Assembly: GCA_902786355.1 (NCBI GenBank)
Contig: CADABZ010000002.1
Coordinates: 62,001 to 126,000, forward strand
Source: an uncultured Eubacteriales bacterium
GTDB taxonomy: Bacteria; Bacillota; Clostridia; Peptostreptococcales; Anaerovoracaceae
DNA: 64,000 nucleotides
Direction of reading: 5' to 3'
In this document: positions 46,637 through 54,694 of the stretch, in pieces
How positions within the stretch are numbered: the stretch's first letter is position 1
How the letters are laid out: each line of letters starts with the position of its first letter
Program-made: the position numbers and the translations under genes
Notes under the pieces: model-generated
Database searches by the model: none
What the model saw: only the letters and a program-made list of their open reading frames with translations
Told to the model about the DNA's origin: nothing

Positions 46637-47730
46637 TCAACGTGGATACTGCAGTTAACAGAAGAAAAGGAAAAGTCGCTATCCTCAGCCGTGAGAGCGA
46701 CAGCAAGAGTCTGGACATCAGGATGCTGGAAGAAGAGCTTCTGAAAAGAGGTCTTCAGGTTCGCACACTGACCAAACTGTTCACCAAGGACAAGAGCCAG
46801 GGAGATTCGTTTGGCTATGTCAGACACATGCTGAGTCAGGCTGCGGCCATGGTATGGGCGGATGTCGTCGTTGTCGACACATACATCATCCCGGTCAGTA
46901 TGCTTCCGCATACTGGCAGGACCAAGGTGATCCAGATGTGGCACGCACTGAGCGCAGTCAAGAAATTCGGCTGGCAGACAGTAGGCAGCGAGGACGGAAC
47001 AGATGAGAAGACCGCGCGCCTCATGAGGATGCACAAGGGCTACGATTATGTGATCGCGCCCAGCGATGCCACCGCTGATATTTTTGCAGAGGCATTCGGC
47101 ACAGACAGAAGCAAGGTCGTCAGACTCGGGCTCCCGAGGGCAGACTACATACTTGATGTAACGCAGGGCGACGGAAGATACAAGGCCATGGGTGCTGTAT
47201 ATGCGCTCTATCCTCATCTTGCAGAGAAGGACAAGACCGTAGTGCTCTACGCCCCGACCTTCCGCAGGGGAAGTCTTCCTGATGTTAAGAGCCTGGCAGA
47301 CGCTCTCGATCCTGAAAAATACGAGCTGATCGTCAGACTTCATCCTCTCTACAAGGCCGAAGGAGAACTTCCTCAGGCAGAGCATGTCATATATGAAGAG
47401 CACATCCCGACATATGATCTGATGGCATGCGCAGATGCAGTGATAAGCGACTATTCATCACTTGTTGTCGAGGCGACCATCGCTGACAAGCCGCTGTATC
47501 TCTATACCTACGATATTGACAGCTACAGCAGGACAACAGGCCTCAATATGGATTTTGAGAAAGAAGCCATCGCAGATTATGTGTTCAGAGATGCAGGAGA
47601 GCTCGCAGCTGCTATGGACAAGCCATATGATTTTGAAGCACTCAAAGCGTTCAAAGACAAGTACATAGAGGTCGAGCCGGGACACTGTACAGAACAGCTT
47701 GCGGACTTCATCCAGTCACAGATCCGGTAA
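46633..47730 (+). CDS. CDP-glycerol glycerophosphotransferase family protein (short form)
   Basis: A 365-residue member of the same family as the gene at 30827, lacking long extensions. The core motifs are MWHALSAVKKFG (WHGTP-type site with Ala-Leu-Ser in place of Gly-Thr-Pro), LGLPRADYIL, YAPTFRRGS, RLHPLYKAEG and ISDYSSLVVEATI. It resembles primer-type (TagB-like) enzymes in size. The ATG at 46633 overlaps the TGA of the lipoprotein gene, a coupled start. It may add the first or a side-chain polyol phosphate. Confidence 0.85.
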   Translation: MINVDTAVNRRKGKVAILSRESDSKSLDIRMLEEELLKRGLQVRTLTKLFTKDKSQGDSFGYVRHMLSQAAAMVWADVVVVDTYIIPVSMLPHTGRTKVIQMWHALSAVKKFGWQTVGSEDGTDEKTARLMRMHKGYDYVIAPSDATADIFAEAFGTDRSKVVRLGLPRADYILDVTQGDGRYKAMGAVYALYPHLAEKDKTVVLYAPTFRRGSLPDVKSLADALDPEKYELIVRLHPLYKAEGELPQAEHVIYEEHIPTYDLMACADAVISDYSSLVVEATIADKPLYLYTYDIDSYSRTTGLNMDFEKEAIADYVFRDAGELAAAMDKPYDFEALKAFKDKYIEVEPGHCTEQLADFIQSQIR

Positions 47731-47755
47731 AAATAACCTTACAGGCAGGTAAAAA

Positions 47756-49003
47756 GTGAACAAACTCGCAAAAAAAGCAAAAAAGAAAATATTCGATCTG
47801 GCTAAGAAGAACAAGACCTTTCGTGTCGCCGCCAGAGCCGGGAGGGACGCAGCCTACCATGCCAAGATGGTGATGGACGAGCCTTTTGCCCGTATAGACG
47901 ATAAGCTGGTCTACTTTCAGACCTTCTCAGGCCGCGGATACAGTGATTCGCCTAAGGCCATGTATGAGTACATGATGAAGGCGCCGGAATACAGCGGTTA
48001 CAGATTCATCTGGAGCTTCAAGGAGCCTGAGAAATACAGCTTTCTCAGAAACGAGCGGACGGATATCGTGAAGTTTCGCACGAGAGCGGATAACAAGGCG
48101 CTCAGGAAAGCTAAGTACTGGATATCCAACTACAGGATGCTTGATCATCAGCATCCGCGCAGGGGACAGATATACCTGCAGTGCTGGCACGGCACACCGC
48201 TCAAGAGGCTCGGCTACGACCTTGAGAGCAGCGACAATTCGATGAATTCGATCGAGGAGATCAGGAGCAAATACCGCACGGATGCAGCAAAGTTCTCTTA
48301 TCTTCTATCGCCATCTCCTTTTGCTACCGAGAAATTCTCTACAGCATGGAATCTCATTGAGACTGGGCAGACCGGCAAGATAATAGAGGAAGGCTACCCT
48401 CGTAATGACAGACTGATAACAGCAGGACCGGAGGAGAGGGCTGAGATAAGGAAGAAGCTCGGCGTTGATGACAAGAAGGTCATCCTCTACGCTCCGACAT
48501 GGAGAGACAATCAGCATACGAGTGGAGAGGGCTATACTTACAAGACTGAGGTAGACTTCGACAAGCTCAGAGACGAGCTCGGAGAAGAATATGTCATTCT
48601 CTTCAGAGCTCATTACCTGGTCGCAAACAGCTTTGACTTCGACAGATATGCAGGATTCGTCAGGGATGTCTCCTCATACAGCGATATCAATGATCTCTAT
48701 ATAGCGGCCGATATACTGATCACAGATTACTCCAGCGTATTCTTTGACTACGCTAATCTGAAGAAACCTGAGATCTTCTACATGTATGATCTCGAGGAAT
48801 ATGCAGGTGAGCTGAGAGGCTTTTACATATCCCTCGATGAGCTGCCGGGGCCGATCGTCAGAGATGAGGATGCTCTGATCCGTGAGATCAGAGCCTGCAA
48901 TGACTGGAAGCCGGATGCAAAATACGAAGCATTCTGCGCGAAATACAACCCGAAAGATGACGGGCACGCGTCCGAAAGAGTGCTCGCGAGAATCATCCGC
49001 TGA
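47756..49003 (+). CDS. CDP-glycerol glycerophosphotransferase family protein (TagB/TagF-like)
   Basis: A 415-residue transferase opening with a basic, probably membrane-binding helix (KLAKKAKKKIFDLAKKNK). The motifs are complete: YLQCWHGTPLKRLGYD with the catalytic His, EEGYPRND, YAPTWRDNQ, FRAHYLV and ITDYSSVFFDYANLKKP. The start is a GTG with AGGCAGG 8 bases upstream, 25 bases after the previous gene. It is the last gene of the polysaccharide run; a terminator follows 100 bases later. With four such domains in the locus the polymer must carry several distinct polyol-phosphate linkages or use separate primer and polymerase enzymes. Confidence 0.9.
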   Translation: MNKLAKKAKKKIFDLAKKNKTFRVAARAGRDAAYHAKMVMDEPFARIDDKLVYFQTFSGRGYSDSPKAMYEYMMKAPEYSGYRFIWSFKEPEKYSFLRNERTDIVKFRTRADNKALRKAKYWISNYRMLDHQHPRRGQIYLQCWHGTPLKRLGYDLESSDNSMNSIEEIRSKYRTDAAKFSYLLSPSPFATEKFSTAWNLIETGQTGKIIEEGYPRNDRLITAGPEERAEIRKKLGVDDKKVILYAPTWRDNQHTSGEGYTYKTEVDFDKLRDELGEEYVILFRAHYLVANSFDFDRYAGFVRDVSSYSDINDLYIAADILITDYSSVFFDYANLKKPEIFYMYDLEEYAGELRGFYISLDELPGPIVRDEDALIREIRACNDWKPDAKYEAFCAKYNPKDDGHASERVLARIIR

Positions 49004-49102
49004 TAAGAGCAAGGGAGAGAAATTGCAATCTTCATAGAAAAAGCCAATAAATAACAGATACTATAAATTGTCATTCATCTCGAATAATATGCTGTTCATC
49101 AG

Positions 49103-49128
49103 AAAAGCTCCTGCAAAGGAGCTTTTTT
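49103..49128 (+). terminator. Rho-independent terminator at the end of the polysaccharide locus
   Basis: AAAAGCTCC (49103-49111), 6-base loop, GGAGCTTTT (49118-49126) with the T-run continuing to 49128. Perfect stem and T-run, 100 bases after the last transferase gene. Confidence 0.9.
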
Positions 49129-49152
49129 GTTATCTTTTGGAAAAAGAAGGCG

Positions 49153-49479
49153 TCACAGTTTCTTATTGGATCCGATAGTGTTTTTCAATTTCAGGAACTC
49201 AAGAATATCCTCTCTTAGATAGGAAGGTGCTTCGCGTAATTCATGAAGGAGTTCGATTTCATTATCAGAGAGCGCTGAATATTCAATCAGCGTGTTACCG
49301 ATTATATAGTCAACAGAAACGTTATAAAACGAAGAAAGCTGAATAAGAATATCTATGGATGGTTCCCGCTGACCGGTCTCATATCTTGAGTAAGTAGCAG
49401 GGGAGCAGCCAATCACATCAGCAATTTTTCGCTGTGACAAATTGTTCTTTTTTCGAAGTTCACGCAAACGCAATGTCAT
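49153..49479 (-). CDS. XRE-family helix-turn-helix regulator
   Basis: A 108-residue DNA-binding protein. The first 60 residues form a classic XRE domain: LRELRKKNNLSQRKIADVIG, then CSPATYSRYETGQREPS and LIQLSSFYNVSVDYIIG. The C-terminal 45 residues are acidic and helical, likely for dimerisation or ligand response. No ribosome site precedes the ATG at 49479, so it may be translated from a leaderless or weak start. It is divergent from the FHA-protease gene and the paired sites in the gap between them may be its operators (inference). The sequence around it is AT-rich. Confidence 0.88.
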   Translation of the reverse strand: MTLRLRELRKKNNLSQRKIADVIGCSPATYSRYETGQREPSIDILIQLSSFYNVSVDYIIGNTLIEYSALSDNEIELLHELREAPSYLREDILEFLKLKNTIGSNKKL

Positions 49480-49493
49480 GGTTAATGATTATT

Positions 49494-49526
49494 AAGCTCT
49501 ACACTTTGGGGGAGCAGAGCTTTTTT
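49494..49526 (+). terminator. Possible terminator upstream of the FHA-protease promoter
   Basis: AAGCTCT (49494-49500), 15-base loop, AGAGCTT (49516-49522) and a T-run to 49526. It points rightwards and could block read-through from the left into the signalling locus. The loop is long. Confidence 0.4.
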
Positions 49527-49601
49527 CGTTCTATATCTAGTCCAATACAAATTAAGCTGTGAAGCTATTTAATTCTAAAATAGGAACAAAGCGCTATATA
49601 C

Positions 49602-49652
49602 TACCGATTTGGCAGTTTTTGGCTTTACTGGCTACCGAATTGGTAATATAAT
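49602..49652 (+). promoter_or_regulatory. FHA-protease promoter with two operator-like sites
   Basis: TTTACT (49624-49629), 17-base spacer, perfect TATAAT (49647-49652). The site TACCGATTTGG (49602-49612) recurs as TACCGAATTGG (49633-49643), exactly 31 bases later, about three helical turns. The second copy lies inside the promoter spacer and forms the near-palindrome TACC-GAATT-GGTA. This is the layout of a repressor-controlled promoter; the divergent XRE protein is the obvious candidate. Confidence 0.55.
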
Positions 49653-49690
49653 ATTTCTAAATCTTGTGCCTTTAATGAAGGAGGAAAGAA

Positions 49691-51238
49691 ATGGAGAAGA
49701 ATAAGAGGTTTATGAGGCTGTTGGTGACGCTGATTGCCGCGTTTACGCTCATCGCCGGCACAGCAGTTACATCTTTTGCTGCAGAAGCTAACCAAAATGT
49801 AACAAATGATCGTAATGGTGTTGTTCAGGTAAAGGTCGTATTCCAAGGAAATGATGCAGATTATTTGGTACAGTGGGGATCTGGATTCCTTGTCAATGAC
49901 ATGACAGTTCTCACATGTCATCACGTAGTATATGTTGATGATGAAACGCTCCAGCTAATTAGAGAAGATGAGCATCTTGGCCCTATGGTTTCTGGAAAGA
50001 CAGATAAACAGATTCGGGACAAAATGGCGTTACAGGTTACTGTTTACTCTGACAGCAGTGTATCAGCAGAGGTTATAGAGGGCGTTAGCAGCCGTTCCGC
50101 TGATTTTGTAGCGTTGAAACTGAAAACTGCGCTTGTCGACTACTCTCCTCTCACAATAAGAGATACAAAAGATAATCCAGTAGTACCGACAGAAGCCTGT
50201 TATGTTTTAGGATTCCCGTATAAGATGATGTATCTGAAGGGAGATAATGCAAACAAGTTTGCCCCTGAAAATGTAGAGGTTACACCTGGAACGGTTAAGC
50301 AGATGGATACAAATAGTGATGGTTTTGTAAATATTACGATGACAGGAACCATCTCTAGTGGTTATTCGGGTGGCCCAATGGTGGATAATGATGGAAATGT
50401 AATCGGTATTGCAACAGGGAACGATGATAACCAGTCATTTGCTACAGGCTCACACGAATTTGTAGCTGTCCTTACTACAATAGGAATTGATTTTACAAAA
50501 GCCGATGGAGCTCCATCTGTAGATGAAGAGAAGAAAGAAGAAGCAAATGCTGAAGAAGAGGTTAAGGAAGAAGTTCCTGAGCCTGTACAGCCTGCAACTC
50601 CGGCAGAGCCAGAGAAGAAGACTAACTATGTTCCGTTCATTATCGGCGGCGCAGCAGTAGTTCTTCTCGGAATCCTTGCAGCAGTTCTTCTTTCACGCAA
50701 GAAGAAGAACGATGCACCAGAACCTGCCGGTGCAACATATGCTGCAGGCGGTCCTGTACCGGTTAATCCTGTTACAGGAACAGGAAGACCTGCAGGTGGA
50801 GCACCTGTAGTACCGCCAGCTGTCTCCGGAGGATATCCGGGAGGCCCTACACCTGATACAAGCGTTCTGAATCAGGGCTCTAATGAGACCACAGTTCTCG
50901 GACAGGGCGCAGGAGAGACTTCTGTACTGGCTGAGACACATATAATGGGTCATCTAATCAGAGAAAAGAACGGCGAGAAGATCAACATCACAAGAGAGAA
51001 CTTCAAGATAGGACGTGAACGCAGCAGAGTTGATTACTGCATCAGTGACAACACAGCTATCGGACGTCACCACGCAACTATCATCGTAAGAAATGATGAA
51101 GCATATCTTGTTGACCAGAACAGCCGCAACTTTACATTCGTAAACGACGTTAAGGTTGCGCCTAATGTAGAGACGAAACTGCAGGAAGGCGATAAGATCA
51201 GCTTCGCAGATGAAGTATATACATATCACGTAAGATAA
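49691..51238 (+). CDS. Transmembrane trypsin-like protease with C-terminal FHA domain
   Basis: A 515-residue membrane protein. A signal peptide (1-30, SFA-AE) leads to an extracellular chymotrypsin-fold protease (about 40-270) with His77/78 in TCHHVV, Asp138 in SADFVALK and Ser226 in GYSGGP. An acidic Pro-rich linker and a membrane helix (313-334, followed by RKKK) put the rest in the cytoplasm: a Gly/Pro-rich segment, three spaced motifs (TSVL 390, TTVL 400, TSVL 410), and an FHA domain (431-515) with IGRERS, IGRHHATI and DQNSRNFTFVN, the phospho-threonine pocket. GGAGG lies 6 bases before the ATG. The neighbours are a PP2C phosphatase and Ser/Thr kinases, so FHA binding is probably phosphorylation-controlled. 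Confidence 0.9.
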   Translation: MEKNKRFMRLLVTLIAAFTLIAGTAVTSFAAEANQNVTNDRNGVVQVKVVFQGNDADYLVQWGSGFLVNDMTVLTCHHVVYVDDETLQLIREDEHLGPMVSGKTDKQIRDKMALQVTVYSDSSVSAEVIEGVSSRSADFVALKLKTALVDYSPLTIRDTKDNPVVPTEACYVLGFPYKMMYLKGDNANKFAPENVEVTPGTVKQMDTNSDGFVNITMTGTISSGYSGGPMVDNDGNVIGIATGNDDNQSFATGSHEFVAVLTTIGIDFTKADGAPSVDEEKKEEANAEEEVKEEVPEPVQPATPAEPEKKTNYVPFIIGGAAVVLLGILAAVLLSRKKKNDAPEPAGATYAAGGPVPVNPVTGTGRPAGGAPVVPPAVSGGYPGGPTPDTSVLNQGSNETTVLGQGAGETSVLAETHIMGHLIREKNGEKINITRENFKIGRERSRVDYCISDNTAIGRHHATIIVRNDEAYLVDQNSRNFTFVNDVKVAPNVETKLQEGDKISFADEVYTYHVR

Positions 51239-51273
51239 AATGCTTTTTTCATAAGACCCTCACCCTTATGAAA

Positions 51274-51335
51274 CGCTGGTGCTGTACTGATGGAGCGCAG
51301 CACCAGCGCCTTATAACGTTATAAGGCTAGCTTTT
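51274..51335 (+). terminator. Tandem hairpins between the FHA-protease and PP2C genes
   Basis: A perfect 11-bp stem, CGCTGGTGCTG (51274-51284) and CAGCACCAGCG (51298-51308), is followed at once by a perfect 18-bp palindrome CCTTATAACGTTATAAGG (51309-51326). GCTAGCTTTTTAAT comes next, ending in five T. It could be a partial terminator that sets the protease-to-phosphatase ratio, or an RNA processing site. Confidence 0.55.
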
Positions 51336-51359
51336 TAATATGAATTGTCAGGAGATAAA

Positions 51360-52127
51360 ATGGAATTTCTTACAGCCAGTTATACCGATGTAGGAATAAG
51401 GAAAAAAACCAATCAGGATTCTATGATGATTCTTAGGGCGGAGAGCATCGGCCATAAGATACTCTTTGCATCGGTCTGTGATGGCATGGGAGGTCTTGCC
51501 AAAGGAGAACTGGCTAGTGCGACGATGGTGCGCGCGCTTGATGCATGGTTCCGGGAACGATTTCCGGTATTGCTGGCGAAAGGCTTTTCTCCGGATGATA
51601 TCTGGGACGAATGGGAAAAACTGATCGAGTTCACTAATCGGGCTATATCTAATTATGCCACAGATAACAGAACCAGTCTGGGAACGACGTGTACCGCGCT
51701 GCTTCTTCTGGACAACCTGTTTTACCTTATGAATGTCGGAGATTCCAGAATTTACAGACTCGCAGATAATATCTATCAGCTTACTAAAGATCAGACTGTT
51801 GTCCAGCGCGAAATAGATGCAGGAAGAATGACCTATGAACAGGCAATGGTCGATCCTGAAAGAAGCGTTCTGCTGCAGTGTATAGGTGCGACAGCAGACG
51901 TACATCCGGATTATATGTCAGGAGTTGCAAATCAGGGAGATGTATTCATGCTTTGCAGCGATGGATTCAGGCATAGAGTTGATGCAATGGAATTCTATCA
52001 GGTCTTTCATCCATCATTGATGTCTACAAAGCAGCTAATGGAGCAAAGACTTAAAGAGATGACAGATCTGAATATTCAGCGTGGAGAGGATGACAACATC
52101 AGCGCCATGCTGATCAAACTGCTGTAG
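51360..52127 (+). CDS. PP2C-type protein phosphatase (PrpC/Stp-like)
   Basis: A cytoplasmic Ser/Thr phosphatase of 255 residues. Motifs in order: GIRKKTNQDSM, CDGMGGLAKGE, GTTCTALLL, NVGDSRIYRL, TKDQT, LCSDGF and GEDDNISAML, with all metal-binding Asp positions present. The start is the ATG at 51360, with AGGAGA 4 bases upstream; a TTG at 51345 is in frame but has no ribosome site. It is followed 34 bases later by a Ser/Thr kinase, the usual Stp-Stk pairing. It probably removes phosphate from the kinases and from their targets encoded here. Confidence 0.93.
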   Translation: MEFLTASYTDVGIRKKTNQDSMMILRAESIGHKILFASVCDGMGGLAKGELASATMVRALDAWFRERFPVLLAKGFSPDDIWDEWEKLIEFTNRAISNYATDNRTSLGTTCTALLLLDNLFYLMNVGDSRIYRLADNIYQLTKDQTVVQREIDAGRMTYEQAMVDPERSVLLQCIGATADVHPDYMSGVANQGDVFMLCSDGFRHRVDAMEFYQVFHPSLMSTKQLMEQRLKEMTDLNIQRGEDDNISAMLIKLL

Positions 52128-52161
52128 TATCACATGCTCACAGCATCGAAAGGATACCTGT

Positions 52162-53961
52162 ATGCTAGAAATCGGTTCGGTTCTGGACGGCAAGTACAAA
52201 ATACTGAATGAAATAGGCCACGGCGGGATGAGCGTGGTCTACTTGGCTTTGAACGAAAGAGCTAATAAAACATGGGCAGTAAAAGAAGTCAGGAAAGACG
52301 GTGGAAACGACAATGAGGTTGTAAGTCAGGGATTGATCGCTGAGACTGAAATGCTCAAAAAGCTCAATCATCCCAATCTACCAAGCATTGTAGATGTAAT
52401 AGATACGAAAGACACGTTCATTATTGTAATGGACTACATTGAGGGGCGGAGCCTTCAGTCCGTGCTTAATCACACAGGCGCACAGGATCCGGAAAAGGTG
52501 CTTGAATGGTCTAAGCAGCTTTGCGATGTGCTTGGATATCTTCACAGCCGCCGTCCCGCAATCATATACAGAGACATGAAGCCTGCCAATGTCATGCTCC
52601 GACCGGATGGTCAGGTTGCACTTATAGATTTTGGTACGGCAAGAGAATACAAAGAACATAGCCAAGGAGATACAACATGGCTGGGCACTCGTGGCTATGC
52701 AGCACCTGAGCAATTTGGAGGAAGAGGACAGACTGACGCCAGAACGGATATCTATTGTCTTGGCGCGACTATGTATCACCTTCTTACAGGATACAGCCCT
52801 GCGGATACGCAATTTGTAATATATCCAATCGGACAGCTTGTTCCGTCTCTTGCCGGTAGTGGACTTGAAAAGGTTGTTGCGAAATGCTGTGAACCGGACC
52901 CTGCCAACAGATATCAGAGCTGCGCAGAACTGATGTATGCGCTTGAGCATGTCCATGACGAAGATGCTAAGGCTATAAATGAGCGTAATCGTAAATGGAG
53001 ACTGTTCGTAGCTAGCTGTGTTATCACTGCGATTGGTCTGGTCGGCATAATCGGCTTTGGCATTACAGGAATAGTTGCCGAGAACAAGACCTATGACAGC
53101 AAATATAAAGCAGCACAGACCATTGATGACAGCAAAGAAAAGCAGGAAAAATGTGCGGAATTGATGGACCTGAAACCAGAAAAAGCGGAAGCATATTCAT
53201 TAATGCTGTCTGCTATGGAGGAACCTGCGAGTGAAGCTGGAGAGAAGATCACTTCGTCAGAACATAAGATTCTGGAAGATGCTTTTGTAAAACATAAAGA
53301 GGATTTCAGAAAAGGCAACAGGAAGCAATATCTGGATTTCCAGTATCAAAGAGGGGTGGATTACTTCAGCTATTTCACTGGGAATAAGGCTGTAACGAAA
53401 GCAATCCTTGATGATATCAGCAATGATGAAAAGATAGACGACGAGGATTTCAGGAAAAAAGTATCAAAATGTCTGAGTGTTTTCTGCAGCATTTATATCC
53501 TTGAAAGCACTCCGGATAATGTTGAAACCGGAGGCACGAATTTGTCAGACCTCATGACTGATGATTCAGATAAAACGGGTAAGAATGACTATGCTGAGCT
53601 ATGGGAAAGCGTAGAAGGCATAGCGTCAGATCCTAAGAAAATAGATGAAATAACCGGAAGTCCGATTCTTTCAGCAATTCTTTACAGAGAAGCAGCAAAA
53701 CAGATAAGCAGTTATTCTGTTCTTTTCCAGAGCGGAGGAGTATCAAAAGAGAGCATGAGAGCACTGATGACCGCGGCCGAGCAATATGTTGATTCAGCAG
53801 ACCGAGGAGCAGACTCGAAGTATTCTGCCGCACTTGATGAAGCAGAAGAAGCTATAAGTGAAGCAATACTTCAGCTGAATCGAAAGAACACGAAAGACCC
53901 AGGCCTGGCTTCAGACCTGTCAGCAGAAGAGTCACAGCCGGATTCCGGAAGCACTGAATAA
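52162..53961 (+). CDS. Transmembrane Ser/Thr protein kinase 1
   Basis: A 599-residue bacterial Hanks-type kinase. The kinase domain spans 1-265: glycine loop GHGGMSVVY (19-27), ATP lysine Lys41 in AVKEV, catalytic loop YRDMKPAN (Asp138) with Tyr in place of the usual His, DFG at 157-159, GTRGYAAPEQ and DIYCLG. A membrane helix covers about 281-305. The extracellular 290 residues have no PASTA repeats and match nothing that I know; they are polar and helical, so the sensed ligand is unlike cell-wall fragments. It lies 34 bases after the phosphatase gene and 11 bases before the next. Confidence 0.93.
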   Translation: MLEIGSVLDGKYKILNEIGHGGMSVVYLALNERANKTWAVKEVRKDGGNDNEVVSQGLIAETEMLKKLNHPNLPSIVDVIDTKDTFIIVMDYIEGRSLQSVLNHTGAQDPEKVLEWSKQLCDVLGYLHSRRPAIIYRDMKPANVMLRPDGQVALIDFGTAREYKEHSQGDTTWLGTRGYAAPEQFGGRGQTDARTDIYCLGATMYHLLTGYSPADTQFVIYPIGQLVPSLAGSGLEKVVAKCCEPDPANRYQSCAELMYALEHVHDEDAKAINERNRKWRLFVASCVITAIGLVGIIGFGITGIVAENKTYDSKYKAAQTIDDSKEKQEKCAELMDLKPEKAEAYSLMLSAMEEPASEAGEKITSSEHKILEDAFVKHKEDFRKGNRKQYLDFQYQRGVDYFSYFTGNKAVTKAILDDISNDEKIDDEDFRKKVSKCLSVFCSIYILESTPDNVETGGTNLSDLMTDDSDKTGKNDYAELWESVEGIASDPKKIDEITGSPILSAILYREAAKQISSYSVLFQSGGVSKESMRALMTAAEQYVDSADRGADSKYSAALDEAEEAISEAILQLNRKNTKDPGLASDLSAEESQPDSGSTE

Positions 53962-53972
53962 GGAGGTCGATC

Positions 53973-54623
53973 ATGCAGATAGAAACTTTACTTCAGGTCG
54001 CCTCAATATGCTTCCGAGTCAGTATCGCACTCTTTCTGCTTGGAGCAGTCATCACGGTACTGCTTTACCGGAAGCTGAATATAAAAGAAATATATCTCAT
54101 ACGTTCCGGAAAAGCAAAGAGACGCCAGATCGGAGAGCTTGAACAGCATAATCGGGAAACCGGCAATCTCAGAGATTTTATTGATCTTGACTATACGACA
54201 GGCAGCCTCAAAAAACTAGTTAGAAAAAAAGAGCAAAAGACAGAGGCAACAGATCAGGACTCTCAATTCAAAAGAGAAATTCACAGCGGCAATACCGGTG
54301 TATTCAGCACACCATCAGGAGAGATTAGTGCGCCGAGCAGAGGCCAGGATGATAAAGTATCCGGCAGCTCATTCATCGCACTTACGGGTGATAAGCCGGC
54401 AACAGAACCAGCTGAAGGCAGTCCATCCCCGGTATCAGACGAAGGAGAGACTGTTAAGCTGTCAGATATGATTTCCGCAGACTATAACGCGCGTATCAAT
54501 ACAGCGTATCAGCAAGGGAATACAGGAGATATAGCGGCCCCTGCACCAGCAGAACCAATGGTACCTGTAAACATTATTTCTGCTGAACTCATCATTCATA
54601 CCAATGAAGTCATAGCGATATGA
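53973..54623 (+). CDS. Single-pass membrane protein with long polar tail, unknown
   Basis: I do not recognise this 216-residue protein. One membrane helix covers about 11-33 and is followed by a basic stretch (RSGKAKRRQ), which puts the tail in the cytoplasm. The tail is low-complexity and rich in Ser, Thr, Glu and Pro. It contains NTGVFS, EGETVKLSDMIS and NTGDIA, the kind of exposed Thr next to acidic residues that Hanks kinases modify and FHA domains bind, so it may be a substrate or adaptor (inference). AAGGAGG lies just before the ATG. Its stop is 71 bases before the giant surface protein. Confidence 0.7.
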   Translation: MQIETLLQVASICFRVSIALFLLGAVITVLLYRKLNIKEIYLIRSGKAKRRQIGELEQHNRETGNLRDFIDLDYTTGSLKKLVRKKEQKTEATDQDSQFKREIHSGNTGVFSTPSGEISAPSRGQDDKVSGSSFIALTGDKPATEPAEGSPSPVSDEGETVKLSDMISADYNARINTAYQQGNTGDIAAPAPAEPMVPVNIISAELIIHTNEVIAI

Positions 54624-54694
54624 CACCCCCGAAAAGGGATATAAGGAAATTTTATTTATCAGAGGTAATCAATTATTACCAGAAGGAGAAAGCG

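Noticed and set aside
49153-49479. XRE gene as part of a toxin-antitoxin pair or prophage remnant
   Set aside because: No toxin-sized partner, integrase or phage gene is adjacent; the divergent gene is a membrane protease.
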